DNA from: Volutella citrinella
Taxonomy: Eukaryota; Ascomycota; Sordariomycetes; Hypocreales; Nectriaceae
DNA length: 64,000 nucleotides
NCBI GenBank assembly: GCA_034401135.1
Contig: JAWZSP010000008.1
Span: 62,001 to 126,000, forward strand
Direction of reading: 5' to 3'
The position numbers and the translations under genes are program-made. Shown piece after piece: positions 46,249-55,500 of this stretch; position 1 is the first letter of the stretch, and every line of letters begins with the position of its first letter. The notes beneath the pieces were generated by a model. The model made no database searches. It was not told the DNA's origin and saw only the letters and a list, made by a program, of their open reading frames with translations.

Positions 46249-47121
46249 ATGCCCCTTGTGACAGACTCCGCCGGACATACATTCGTCCAACACAGCAATG
46301 GACAGCTGTCGCACTACCGCATCGATGACTTCACCGACCCCTGGCGCCCAAAGGAGACAGTTCTGATACAGCATGGGTTTGCACGCACAATCAACCACTG
46401 GTACGCGTGGGTGCCGGTTCTGTCCCAACACTATCAGGTGATTCGGCGGGATCTACGTGGCCACGGGCTCTCCAGCTACCCGGGGAAATCTGATGCCAAC
46501 AAGTACGACTACTCTCTCAATACCATTCTCGATGAGATCATCGACATGCTCGACCAGCTTGGTATCGAAAAGGTGCATTTCTTTGGAGAGTCTACGAGCG
46601 GAATGCTCGGCGAAGCGTTGGCAACCAAGCACCCCGACCGTCTGCTCTCCCTCGTTATTTGCTCGTCGCCTACCCATCTTCCGCCCAGCGCTCTCCAATT
46701 CTTCGCGTTTGGGCAGCCAGACTGGCCTACCGCCTGTCGTACGCTGGGATCTCGCGGCTGGGCTGAAGCTCTCCGTCACTCCCCTGGCACGGTGGCATCT
46801 GAAGACACTGAATATCAGGCATGGTGGCTTGAGCAGATCTCGCAGTCGGACGGCGAAGGTCTGGCGGGCTATGCCGAGTTTCTGTCTGGACTGGATGCCC
46901 GGCCCTTCTTGAAGGACATTCTTGTGCCGATGTTGATATTGGCACCAAGTAACAGCGCCGTCATGTCGGCAACCATGATGGAAGACGTAGCCAGTCAGGT
47001 GCCGGGGTCCAGGGTGGAGGTTATCGACGCTCCTGGGCATGAAATATTCGTATCTGGGGCTAGCAAATGTCAAAGTGCAGCAATGCAGTTTTGGGCTTCA
47101 ATCTCAAAACAGCAACAGTAG
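46249..47121 (+). CDS. Alpha/beta hydrolase, enol-lactonase (PcaD)-like
   Basis: Single exon of 290 residues. VLIQHGFARTINHW is the oxyanion region, RRDLRGHGLSS the following loop, FFGESTSGML the nucleophile elbow (GxSxxG) and DAPGHEIFV the catalytic-His block. The order matches 3-oxoadipate enol-lactonase-like hydrolases, although many esterases share it. The ATG at 46249 is used because the upstream in-frame codons have no other ATG. A TATATAA at 46167-46173 lies about 80 bases upstream, and GCAGTGGGGG lies near 46141. It is tail-to-tail with the SDR to its right, only 29 bases apart. Together with the decarboxylase-like gene at 49565, it recalls the last steps of a lactone-opening aromatic pathway. 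Confidence 0.85.
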   Translation: MPLVTDSAGHTFVQHSNGQLSHYRIDDFTDPWRPKETVLIQHGFARTINHWYAWVPVLSQHYQVIRRDLRGHGLSSYPGKSDANKYDYSLNTILDEIIDMLDQLGIEKVHFFGESTSGMLGEALATKHPDRLLSLVICSSPTHLPPSALQFFAFGQPDWPTACRTLGSRGWAEALRHSPGTVASEDTEYQAWWLEQISQSDGEGLAGYAEFLSGLDARPFLKDILVPMLILAPSNSAVMSATMMEDVASQVPGSRVEVIDAPGHEIFVSGASKCQSAAMQFWASISKQQQ

Positions 47122-47150
47122 CCGTATTATCGCTAGCTATGGTTCCTATC

Positions 47151-48140
47151 TCAGAATGGCACATACGGCTCCAACTTCCCTCCACCCAAATTGTTTCGGA
47201 TACGGTTCAAATCCTGCTCTTGAATCTCTTTGGCATGGCTGATATAATCGTCAATATCCACGGTCGCATCGACATAACGACCTGCCATGAAGTCCAATTT
47301 TCCTGCCGCGAGTGCAGTGACTAGCCCTGCCGCCAGCTCAGGCTCGTCATAATCCACCTTGCCGAGTGTATCAAGCACTGTTTGAACCGATTTATCTTGT
47401 CCGCGGATCCCTTCCTCAACGTACGTATTCTTCTTTGGCTTCTTTCCCTGTGCCCAATCCTCGAAATTAGTGACGAAGCGAGTCTTGACGGTGCCGGGAC
47501 TGAATGCAAAACACCGAATGTTGTAGTCCTTGTAATTCTCTTGATGCACGATCTCGGCGAGGCGAACAAGACCGAGTTTTGCCACGACGTAGCTGCCGTT
47601 GCCACTGCTCATGTTTACAGCCATGCTGGAAGTGTAGATGATGCACCCTCGCTTCTGTCGCTGCATGTAGGGAAGGCAAAGTCGCGTGAAGAGGAAGCTG
47701 TGTTGAAGACTGGCTGCCACCGTGCTCCACCAGATTTGCGGGTCAGACTCTTCAATGCGCAGCCACTGACATGGCCGACCGGCGTTGCACACCAGGATGT
47801 CGATGCCCCCGAATCGCTGATTGACCTCTTGCATTAGTAGGTCAACAGCTGATGTGTCCGTCACATCGACAGCAGCTTGCTTAGTCTCTAGACTCGGGTT
47901 GGTTTCTTTGCAAATTTCTGCCGTTTCATCCACTTCGTCCTGCTCCAGGGCGACCAGCGTCAAGGACCGAGCCCCTGCATGGGTCAGGAAAACGGATATG
48001 GCTCTTCCCAGTCCCCTCCCAGCGCCAGTTACCAGAACATTCTGGCCCTTGATGGCCCCAGCTAGCTCTTGGTTGACTCTTGGGTCTGTAGCGTAGTAGG
48101 CATCTCGACGGGGACCGCGAGTGAATTCAGGTTGTGACAT
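47151..48140 (-). CDS. Short-chain dehydrogenase/reductase (second of two)
   Basis: Single exon of 329 residues. NVLVTGAGRGLGRAIS is the cofactor motif, LVCNAGRP the NAG block, IIYTSSMAVN holds the catalytic Ser, and SYVVAKLG the YxxxK pair. FSPGTVKTRF is the usual loop after the active site. The C-terminal 70 residues extend beyond the core. The start at 48140 was preferred over upstream in-frame codons because it gives a compact N terminus. The substrate is unknown; an alcohol or quinone formed by the VAO-like enzyme or a P450 would fit the setting. Confidence 0.88.
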   Translation of the reverse strand: MSQPEFTRGPRRDAYYATDPRVNQELAGAIKGQNVLVTGAGRGLGRAISVFLTHAGARSLTLVALEQDEVDETAEICKETNPSLETKQAAVDVTDTSAVDLLMQEVNQRFGGIDILVCNAGRPCQWLRIEESDPQIWWSTVAASLQHSFLFTRLCLPYMQRQKRGCIIYTSSMAVNMSSGNGSYVVAKLGLVRLAEIVHQENYKDYNIRCFAFSPGTVKTRFVTNFEDWAQGKKPKKNTYVEEGIRGQDKSVQTVLDTLGKVDYDEPELAAGLVTALAAGKLDFMAGRYVDATVDIDDYISHAKEIQEQDLNRIRNNLGGGKLEPYVPF

Positions 48141-48478
48141 GGTTACTGTTGTGTCCGAGGAAGAGCAGACTTGGTGTGGCAGCTTTTCAGGGTCAATTTT
48201 CATGCCTCCATTATGCTGTGCTTCCCCACAAGGAGACATCAGGGCCAATTTATTCGTCTGCTAATGAGCCGAGACCGCAAAGGGAGCTTGTTGAAGAGGG
48301 TCTCACCCCCCGCCCCCACACTGCACAGCGCTACGAGGGATGCGGGGCAGCAATGCGGGACAGGACCATTGAATTGCCATATCAACAACATTTTACGCCG
48401 TTCCATCTACCAGGATACTGAGTTTCTTAGTATTTCCTCTACCCAGGCTTTGCATCCCACTGTTTGCTGTCTAGAGCT
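48141..48478. other. Bidirectional promoter of SDR and dehydrogenase
   Basis: About 340 bases between divergent starts. It holds a TGTGGGG motif at 48314-48320 and no gene. Confidence 0.45.
48314..48320 (-). promoter_or_regulatory. TGTGGGG motif in a bidirectional promoter
   Basis: Context CCGCCCCCACACTGC. It lies about 165-175 bases from each divergent start (48140 and 48479). Confidence 0.4.
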
Positions 48479-49496
48479 ATGGATACGCCGCTCAGATTGG
48501 GCTTTGTTGGCCTTGGTGCCATGGGCCTCCACATGGCTTCAAACCTCATCTCGAAAGCCCCCAAGGGCTCTACGCTTCATGTGTATGACATCTCGGAGGA
48601 TGCAATGAGAGATCTCCACCAGAAGCATCCCGGTGCTGTCACGGTTTGTGGCTCTCCCCGGGAGGTAGCCAATAAAACAGTGCGTCAAAACTACTTATGC
48701 AAACACCTACAGCTAACGACATGTGTTTGAACCACAGAACATTACCTTCACGATGCTCCCGGAAGGCTCGCACGTGCGCACTGTCTATCTCCATCCCGAG
48801 ACTGGTATCTTAAACACAGCAATTTCGTCTCGGTTGCTCGTTGACTGCTCCACGATAGACGTCGAGACGTCCCAGTTTGTGGGGGCAGAGGTCAAACGCA
48901 CATGCCCAGGAGTATCTTTCTATGATGCCCCAGTCTCTGGAGGCACATCTGGCGCTGCGGCAGGCTCCTTGACCTTTATGCTCGGCTGTAACGATGATGG
49001 CTCCGATGCGCAATGGCCGCGTCTGTACGACCTGACACAACGAATGGGCAAGGCATCAATCGCTTGCGGAGGAGCGGGCATGGGCCTGATGGCTAAGCTG
49101 TCCAACAACTACTGCTCTGGTCTCATTGCGCTCGCGACAGCTGAAGCCATGGACCTTGGGATTCGCGGCGGCATTGACCCGCGCATCCTCTCCCAGATCT
49201 TCTCCACCAGCACGGCACAGAGCAAACAATGTGATGAGTGGAACCCCGTTCCAGGTATTGTTCCCAACGCTCCCTCGAGCAATGGGTACAAGGGAGGGTT
49301 CAAGGTGCAGTTGATGGCCAAGGACTTTGGTCTCGCAATGGAAACTGCGAAGAAAGCTGGTGCCAAGGCGCTTCTCGGTGCAGTCGGACTTCAGACGTAT
49401 ATTGACGCCAGCAAAGACCCACGATGCCGAGACCTTGATTCCCGTGTTGTGTATCGGTACATTGGAGGACGCGAAGATTGGGAGAAGAAGGCTTGA
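48479..49496 (+). CDS. 3-hydroxyisobutyrate dehydrogenase-family enzyme (second of two)
   Basis: Exons are 48479-48679 and 48738-49496, giving 319 residues. LGFVGLGAMGLHMASNL is the cofactor site, DAPVSGGTSGAAAGSLTF the substrate block and MGLMAKLSNNYC the catalytic-lysine block. VPGIVPNAPSSNGYKGGFK is shared almost word for word with the copy at 42001 (VPGVVAHAPSSNNYKLGFK). The two are therefore related, but the rest is strongly diverged. Two beta-hydroxyacid dehydrogenases in one cluster suggest two oxidation steps or two substrates. It is tail-to-tail with the decarboxylase-like gene, 68 bases apart. Confidence 0.9.
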
Positions 49497-49564
49497 CATT
49501 AGAAGAGCACAATATCATGAATTGAACTATCAATGCCTCTTCATAGCTTGCAACGTCTAAGTCC

Positions 49565-50011
49565 TTACACCACCTTGTTACCCAGCTCTCGTGTCTTCTC
49601 GCCCTTCTCGTGCATTTCGTCAAGGACCTTCTCCGCCGTCTTCATAGCCTCCACCCCCGCCGGCACGCCACAATAAGTCGTGCAATGCAAAATCGCCTCC
49701 CGGATCTCCTCCTCGGTCAGGCCGTTGTTTCTCGCGCCCCGGATATGCACAGCCAGCTCTGGTGTACGGTTGAGAGCCATGAGCATGCCAATGTTGAGAA
49801 GGCTGCGCTGCTTGCGCTCCAGGCCTGGTCTTGTCCAGGCATAGCCCCAGCACCACTCCGTCACAAGTTCCTGGCCCGGACGGGAAAAGGCCGTGGAGCC
49901 GTTGGCCAGGGCTTTGTCGACGTATTCACTGCCCACGACTGCCCGACGGACCTTGAGGCCCTCGTCGAAGAGCTGGCGGTGCAGGGCATCAAACTTGGGG
50001 TCGGTGCTCAT
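49565..50011 (-). CDS. Carboxymuconolactone decarboxylase-family protein
   Basis: Single exon of 148 residues. [26 protein letters not shown]-type spacing ([19 protein letters not shown]) and [18 protein letters not shown] are the conserved blocks of the 4-carboxymuconolactone decarboxylase (PcaC) family. Unlike the AhpD group it has no CxxC; a single Cys-Gly pair is present. PcaC removes CO2 from 4-carboxymuconolactone in bacterial protocatechuate breakdown, while fungal homologues are often uncharacterised and occur in catabolic or biosynthetic clusters. Three TGTGGGG copies lie upstream at 50209, 50237 and 50454. Confidence 0.87.
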   Translation of the reverse strand: MSTDPKFDALHRQLFDEGLKVRRAVVGSEYVDKALANGSTAFSRPGQELVTEWCWGYAWTRPGLERKQRSLLNIGMLMALNRTPELAVHIRGARNNGLTEEEIREAILHCTTYCGVPAGVEAMKTAEKVLDEMHEKGEKTRELGNKVV

Positions 50012-50588
50012 GGTGGCGTTGCAAGGATGCAAAGAAGTGAATAAAGAGACTGTGTTGAAGCTGTTTACGTGATTTTCGTCTTAGTTTCACGTCCGGCAAT
50101 ACAGTGTTGACACCTTCCGGTCACTCCCAGTCTTCAGACTACTTAAATATCGGGAATGTACCAAGAGGTTTGGTATCCACTGCCACCAGTTTCGCTTCTT
50201 GTTTTGTGTGTGGGGGTGATTTGTCTCTCGACTCGACCCCACATGGGGATGGAGGGGTGTCCAGAGACTCCACAGAGAAGCCATCTACAACCCATCAACC
50301 ATCGCCTGTACTGTAGCACTGTCTCTGAAGGCATTTCTGCAGTGCAGGCTGGACCCTATCACGGAGAGATGAGTTGCTAGAACATCAAATACACAGAAAA
50401 ACAGGACATGCTCCACAATCTTCAGCCGTAGAGCACTGCGGATCAGGGTGATACCCCACATGAAGCATCGTAGGACCAGCCCCACGCCCCACGACAGGCA
50501 ACTTGCCAGGTGCCAATCAACGGACTGGATCTCTTAGAACCTTCGAGACGCGTTGCTGTAGTATTGTCTGATATTTGCAATAATCTGC
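50012..50588. other. Promoter region of the decarboxylase-like gene
   Basis: About 575 bases with three TGTGGGG motifs. I see no gene. Confidence 0.45.
50209..50460. promoter_or_regulatory. Three TGTGGGG motifs
   Basis: TGTGGGG lies at 50209-50215 (TGTGTGGGGGTGA). CCCCACA lies at 50237-50243 (CGACCCCACATGG) and at 50454-50460 (ATACCCCACATG). They are roughly 200-450 bases upstream of the start at 50011. Confidence 0.4.
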
Positions 50589-51627
50589 TTAATCATCACA
50601 AGCCCCAAAGAAGCGACTCCGATTGCCCTCGTCATTCTCCCAATCCACATCGTGCGCCAGAATCACCTCCACTCCCTGCTTCTCAATCTCTTTGATCCGA
50701 GCAAGGGTTTGCAGGGCCCTTTCCTTGTCTGCATGTATACAGCATGTCTGTCCATTTGCATCCGCCCATTCGCCGATGGCTTTCTCCCCACGATAGATTC
50801 GGCGGTCGTGACAGCAGTCGCCACCCAGATACACCCAGCGATGGCCACCATCCGGCACACTTACGCGAACAAGCAGGTTGATGTGTCCTTGGAGGTGCCC
50901 GGGTGCATCAATAATGTAGACACTTCCATCTTGGAATACATCTAGAGCAGCCGGGAGGGAGCTCAGCGCTTTCCATGGCCCAGACAAGCCGAGTGGCGCG
51001 TCGGTGTTCTCAGACGCTTCTCCCTTTTCTGTATCGGGAAGCTCTATTGTCCGCGCTGGATCCAGAAGATCGGCTTCAAAGAAGGAGTGGCCTCCTCGTA
51101 GCGTGTGTCGGCCGTGCAGAAGATCCAACGAGCCTGAACCAACAACAAATGTGCTTTTGGGAAAATCTCGGGGCTCCCCGACATGATCCCAGTGTACCTG
51201 TAGCCATCTTAGCTCTTTATTGCTTCGCTGGATGTAGATGAGAGCTCATTGCTTAACCTACATGCGAATATATGACATAATCGATGTCGTCTGGAGTCAG
51301 GCCACCCCTCCGAAGGCTCTTGACCACGTCAGGATCAGTTGACAGAGGCTGGCGTGTGGCAGCATGGCGCTGAAGCGGCTCCGAGTAGCGACTTATATCC
51401 CGTCGGAGCCCCAGATCCCAGACAATCCTGGTTACTTTCTGCGTTTCTGGGTGAGTGTGTTGGATGAGGAAGCAGAGCGATGGAACCGTTTTGCGGGCGT
51501 CAGGGGGGACTGGGCTCAAAATCTGGTACTCGGGCAGCGAGAATCGACCCCCCGCCAACGCGTGAAGTTGGACCTTTTGGCCACTTGATGACGCTGCATC
51601 GGCTGGAGAAAGGGAGAACGAAGCCAT
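50589..51627 (-). CDS. Metallo-beta-lactamase-fold hydrolase, lactonase-like (second of two)
   Basis: Exons are 51627-51262 and 51197-50589, giving 324 residues. The zinc motif SHVHWDHVG (HxHxDH) spans the splice. DAPGHLQGH, GGDCCHD and LAHDVDW give the remaining His, Asp and His ligands. It shares with the copy at 43427 the blocks VWDLG / WDLGCS, IIDAPGH / VIDAPGH and the Asp-Cys-Cys-His run, so both belong to one lactonase-like group but are well diverged. A lactone or cyclic ester released in the pathway is the likely kind of substrate. A TGTGGGG motif lies at 51866, about 240 bases upstream. Confidence 0.87.
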
Positions 51628-51823
51628 GGCGATGTGTTGAGTGTGAGTTTAGGTCTTTGTCAGTTTTGGCTGGTGTTGCAGTATTGCGATCTTAGTACGA
51701 TGTTATCAGCACAATTGGCGTGCTCATCACTCATTAACTGTCAATCGCACACCCACATCCACTAGACGAATCTTATACTAGTCAGACTGCCACTATGACC
51801 TTGTAGGCCTGTCGCTGGGCTAC

Positions 51824-51873
51824 ATCGCAATAGTGGCGAGTCTAAACGCGGGGTCAATCACCCACCCCCACAT
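51824..51873 (+). repeat. Dispersed repeat, copy 1
   Basis: About 50 bases starting ATCGCAATAGTGGCGAGT. They match 60910-60959 at roughly four bases in five, most differences being transitions. It overlaps the TGTGGGG motif at 51866. Confidence 0.5.
51866..51872 (-). promoter_or_regulatory. TGTGGGG motif upstream of second metallo-hydrolase
   Basis: Context CCCACCCCCACATTGG, about 240 bases upstream of 51627. A further copy is at 52299-52305 (CTACCCCACAATG). Confidence 0.35.
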
Positions 51874-51924
51874 TGGTGGTGTTATACACCAGCTCTTCTC
51901 TCGGCCACAAGACAATTCCAACGG

Positions 51925-52140
51925 TGGGACGAAGCAGTATAGCGAGCTGTTCCGAGTAAAATTGGGCAACGACAACTGGGTGTCCACATGCAGCCATGAA
52001 GCTATCGATGAATCTGGTAGAGCTCCAACGACTGTAGCTTCTGACGTCTTCTCGGATGGCAACCGAATACTGTTTCTTACCTATGGCCCCAAGTGGCGAA
52101 AGCTTCATGCCATCGCACACAATAACGGCCTCGGAGTAAT
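51925..52140 (+). pseudogene. Cytochrome P450 fragment
   Basis: One frame reads YSELFRVKLGNDNW, a gap, then APTTVASDVFSDGNRI and LFLTYGPKWRKLHAI. These are the beta-1 strand and the B'-to-C-helix region of fungal P450s, where YGxxWRxLR is the heme-contacting C-helix. Some expected residues between the blocks are missing. The stretch ends within about 25 codons and has no start, I-helix or heme loop. It is a relic of a fourth P450. Confidence 0.6.
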
Positions 52141-52569
52141 ACAAACCAAGCTAGGAATTTGAAGTTAAGAAACATATTTATGATATTACAGCTGACAATG
52201 CAGATGAAAATAGTTTCTCTATGCACGTACGACGATACACGACTGCTCACAAAGAGACAGGAGTTTGCAGCAGTGTACTAGGAAAGGGTGCAGTCCTACC
52301 CCACAATGTGAAATTGTTGGCTGTGCATATGTCGTTTAATCACATTAGATGCAGGCCAAGATATTCGCATCTCGCTATAAAAAGACACCGGCTACAAACT
52401 TGCATTAATTTCGAGCAGTCTAACAATTTTTCTGACGTCCCGTCATCCTTCTCCCAGTCCAATGCAGACTCATGCTTTCTCAACCCGAAACCGCTCTATT
52501 AGCCAGGCTCCCCACACAACGCGGAAGGAGTCCTGCTGTTTTCAGATTGATCATTGGGGAAAGGAGATC

Positions 52570-55500
52570 TTATTCCTTCTTGGCCTTGCGGTTCTTGGGA
52601 ACGCGCGCAAGCCAGTAGAAGAAAAGACAGGCTCCAATGTTGAAGACGATGAAGACCCACATGAAGCCAAAGTTGCGCCAGCGGTTGGTGAAGTCGACAT
52701 TGATTGCCCTGAGGAAGTCGTTCGTATCCTTGAATGGACAATATTCACAGTCGCTTCGGTTTTCGCTGCCATTGACCAGCTGGCCCGGGGCATGTTTCAT
52801 GTACTCGCTCACGTACGCAAGACAATTTTGTCCACTTGGTGCGGAGAAACGGAGAAGTTCTCTTTCCTTGCAAACAACCGGGGCATTTGCAACTGTTGTG
52901 CCGAGGAAGCCTTCCACAATGTATGTGAAGGGGTTGACTCGGTACATGAAGACCCAGAAACCGGGAAGGGAATCGGGACCTGCGATGACGCTGCATCATC
53001 GTTAGCCGTAATCATTGCTGTTCGAGGGCTTGGGATGCTTACCCGCAGAAGATGAACATCATAATGAAGAAAAGATTTGAAACTCCACCGGCAGAGTTAG
53101 GGTCAGGCATTCCTGAGATTATCAGGTGGCCATAGCTACTAGCAAGCATGAAAAACGTCCAGATGAGAAGGAATATGGTGATTCCACGGGAGTGGACCTG
53201 GTCAGTCCATTCAGCATTTCTGTAGAGCCCAATAGGGAAATACCAGACCAAAAACGAGAACACGGACATCAACTACAGCAATTAGCAATCAAGTCTTAGC
53301 GAGCATGTGCGGTTCGGTCAGATCACATACCGAGTTCCATGCGAGTTCAATGACAATAGTAGCAAACATGAACGCTTGCCAAGAGTACGCCTTGGAGGGT
53401 CTCTCCCGGGCTTCATAGAGAGTTCGCTGCTCGCAAAATGCGGGGAGAATCTGTTGGACAATCTGGGCGAAGATGGAGAGAAAGAAGAAGACACCAAGCA
53501 TTTGAGAAGAGAGTCCCGACATGCTGTTTTCCAGGTTCAGTAGGGAAAGTCCCAAGAAAAGGGCCTACACACAAGGTGGTAACAGAGTTAGTAAACAGAC
53601 AAGTTGGAATCTTGTTTGAAAGCAGCCACATACCGAACCAATGCTCAAGGTGGCCTTGGACCAAACATATCGCGGGGTCCGCCAGACCTGTCGAGCCGTT
53701 CGCTGGGTAACAATCTTCAATTGTTCAAACATGGGTGCCGCAAATTCTTTGTGCTGGGAATCATCATCCTGGCCCGTCACTGGAGCCGAGTTGGCGCCCG
53801 CATTGAGACGAGACAGCTCGGCTTGGACCTCGTTGTACTCGGGAGACTGCCGCCAGACTGCGGGCCAGTCGATGTCGCTAGTCGTGCCGGGTGCTGCGCC
53901 GATGATTTCCAACATGCGCTCTGCGGGGTTGGCCCCGACAGGCAGCTTGGGTCCGCCGTTTCGTTCAAAGTAGGACATCAACACCTTTGAGTTCTGGCCA
54001 ACTTCGCCAAAGTACACCGTCTTACCACCTTTAGCAAGCAATAGCAACCGATCGAATCGCTGGAAGAGCATTGCCGACGGCTGATGGATCGTACACAAGA
54101 TCGCCTGACCGTTTCGGGTCAGAGTTTCCATCAGGTTGCAGATCGACCATGAAGTTTGGCTGTCTAGTCCAGATGTCGGTTCATCGAGGAACAGTAGGAG
54201 CTGGGGTCGCGCGGCAAGCTCAACGCCAATAGTTAATCTCTTTCGTTGCTCAACATTAAGTCCTTCTCCAGGCACACCAACAACCGCATCAGCATACTCT
54301 TCCATATTTAGAAGGCTGATAACACTATCAACATAGTCGAGCTTCTCTTGCTTAGTATACTTTGCAGGTTGGCGGAGAATTGCACTGAACTCAAGGGCCT
54401 CGCGGACAGTGGAAGTTGCCTCGTGGAGGTCTTGCTGTTGCACGTACCCAGTCTTACGCTGGAACGAAGCATCAGCGGTCTTGCCATCGACTCTCGTGCT
54501 GCCCGTTACAACACCCATAGTAACGCGTTTAGCAAGCACATCAAGCAAAGTGGTCTTGCCTGCGCCAGACACACCCTAATAATGGTTAGCATACTCGGTG
54601 TTTTCCAAAACGAAACGTGAAAGAGAGTTGAGAGCAATGAACGCTACTAGACTCCCTGGCTATAGACTTACCATCAAAGCCGTTAGAGTACCCGGCTTCA
54701 CCCAGCCATCAACATGATCTAGGATACGACGAGTCTCGTCTTTGATCTGAACATCATAACACATATCCTTCCAGTGGAAAATAGATGTCTGCTTATCCAC
54801 CTCATCGGTTCGTGGAGCAGTGACACCATTTCCACCATGAGCTGTAGCAGTTGTTGATGGTCCCTTCTCAGGATCCGATTTGGAGCTGCCACCTTGCTTA
54901 TGGCGTTTGTTGATGGTGTCGCGAGTGAAGATGAGAACTTCGCCCTTGGATTTCTCGGAGGCAACGTACTCAATAGCAACAAGATGCAGGGCAAGGTAGA
55001 AAAGAGTCCAGACAATAAGAATGCCGAAGTTCCTCCACTTGTGGGAAGCAATTGCACCGAATGACAACCGGATATAGTCAGCCCCATTGACTGTCAGCTT
55101 TCCTGGGACCGCCCCGACAATCGAGCAGACAGTCTCCGTTCCTGATGAATTGGCGTAGGAAGGACCCGCAGGGACAACGTTGACGCATGGATACTCGATT
55201 CCAACGTACTCGTTGACCAAGATGCTCTCTAGGCCATAGTACATGGGGTCAATCCACCGAATCCAGTCCAGCCATACCTGCGTGTTGCCCGGCTGCAGAG
55301 GGAAACCAGAGTATAACATCAACGCGGTCAAAACGATCGATGACGGCGCCATTGCTTGCTCGATAGTCTTGGTGATTGAAGCAATAAACCGGAACATCAT
55401 AGACATTGTCAGCGTAACGGCAAACACAATGATGAGAAAAGAAAAGAAGTGGCCTGCATCTCGTCTTAGATTTGACATGAAGTAAAATGTCAAATTCGTA

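Larger units (their letters stand above)
51628..52569. other. Gene-poor interval with P450 relic
   Basis: About 940 bases. It holds TGTGGGG motifs at 51866 and 52299, one copy of a dispersed 50-base repeat, and the P450 fragment listed separately. No intact gene is seen. Confidence 0.45.

Noticed and set aside
37189..52000. Classical secondary-metabolite cluster with a backbone synthase
   Set aside because: No ketosynthase, adenylation or terpene-synthase signature appears in the window. A backbone gene outside the window cannot be excluded.
52462..53055. 197-codon plus-strand ORF opposite the ABC pump 3' end
   Set aside because: Antisense of the last ABC exons, which match the PDR family clearly.
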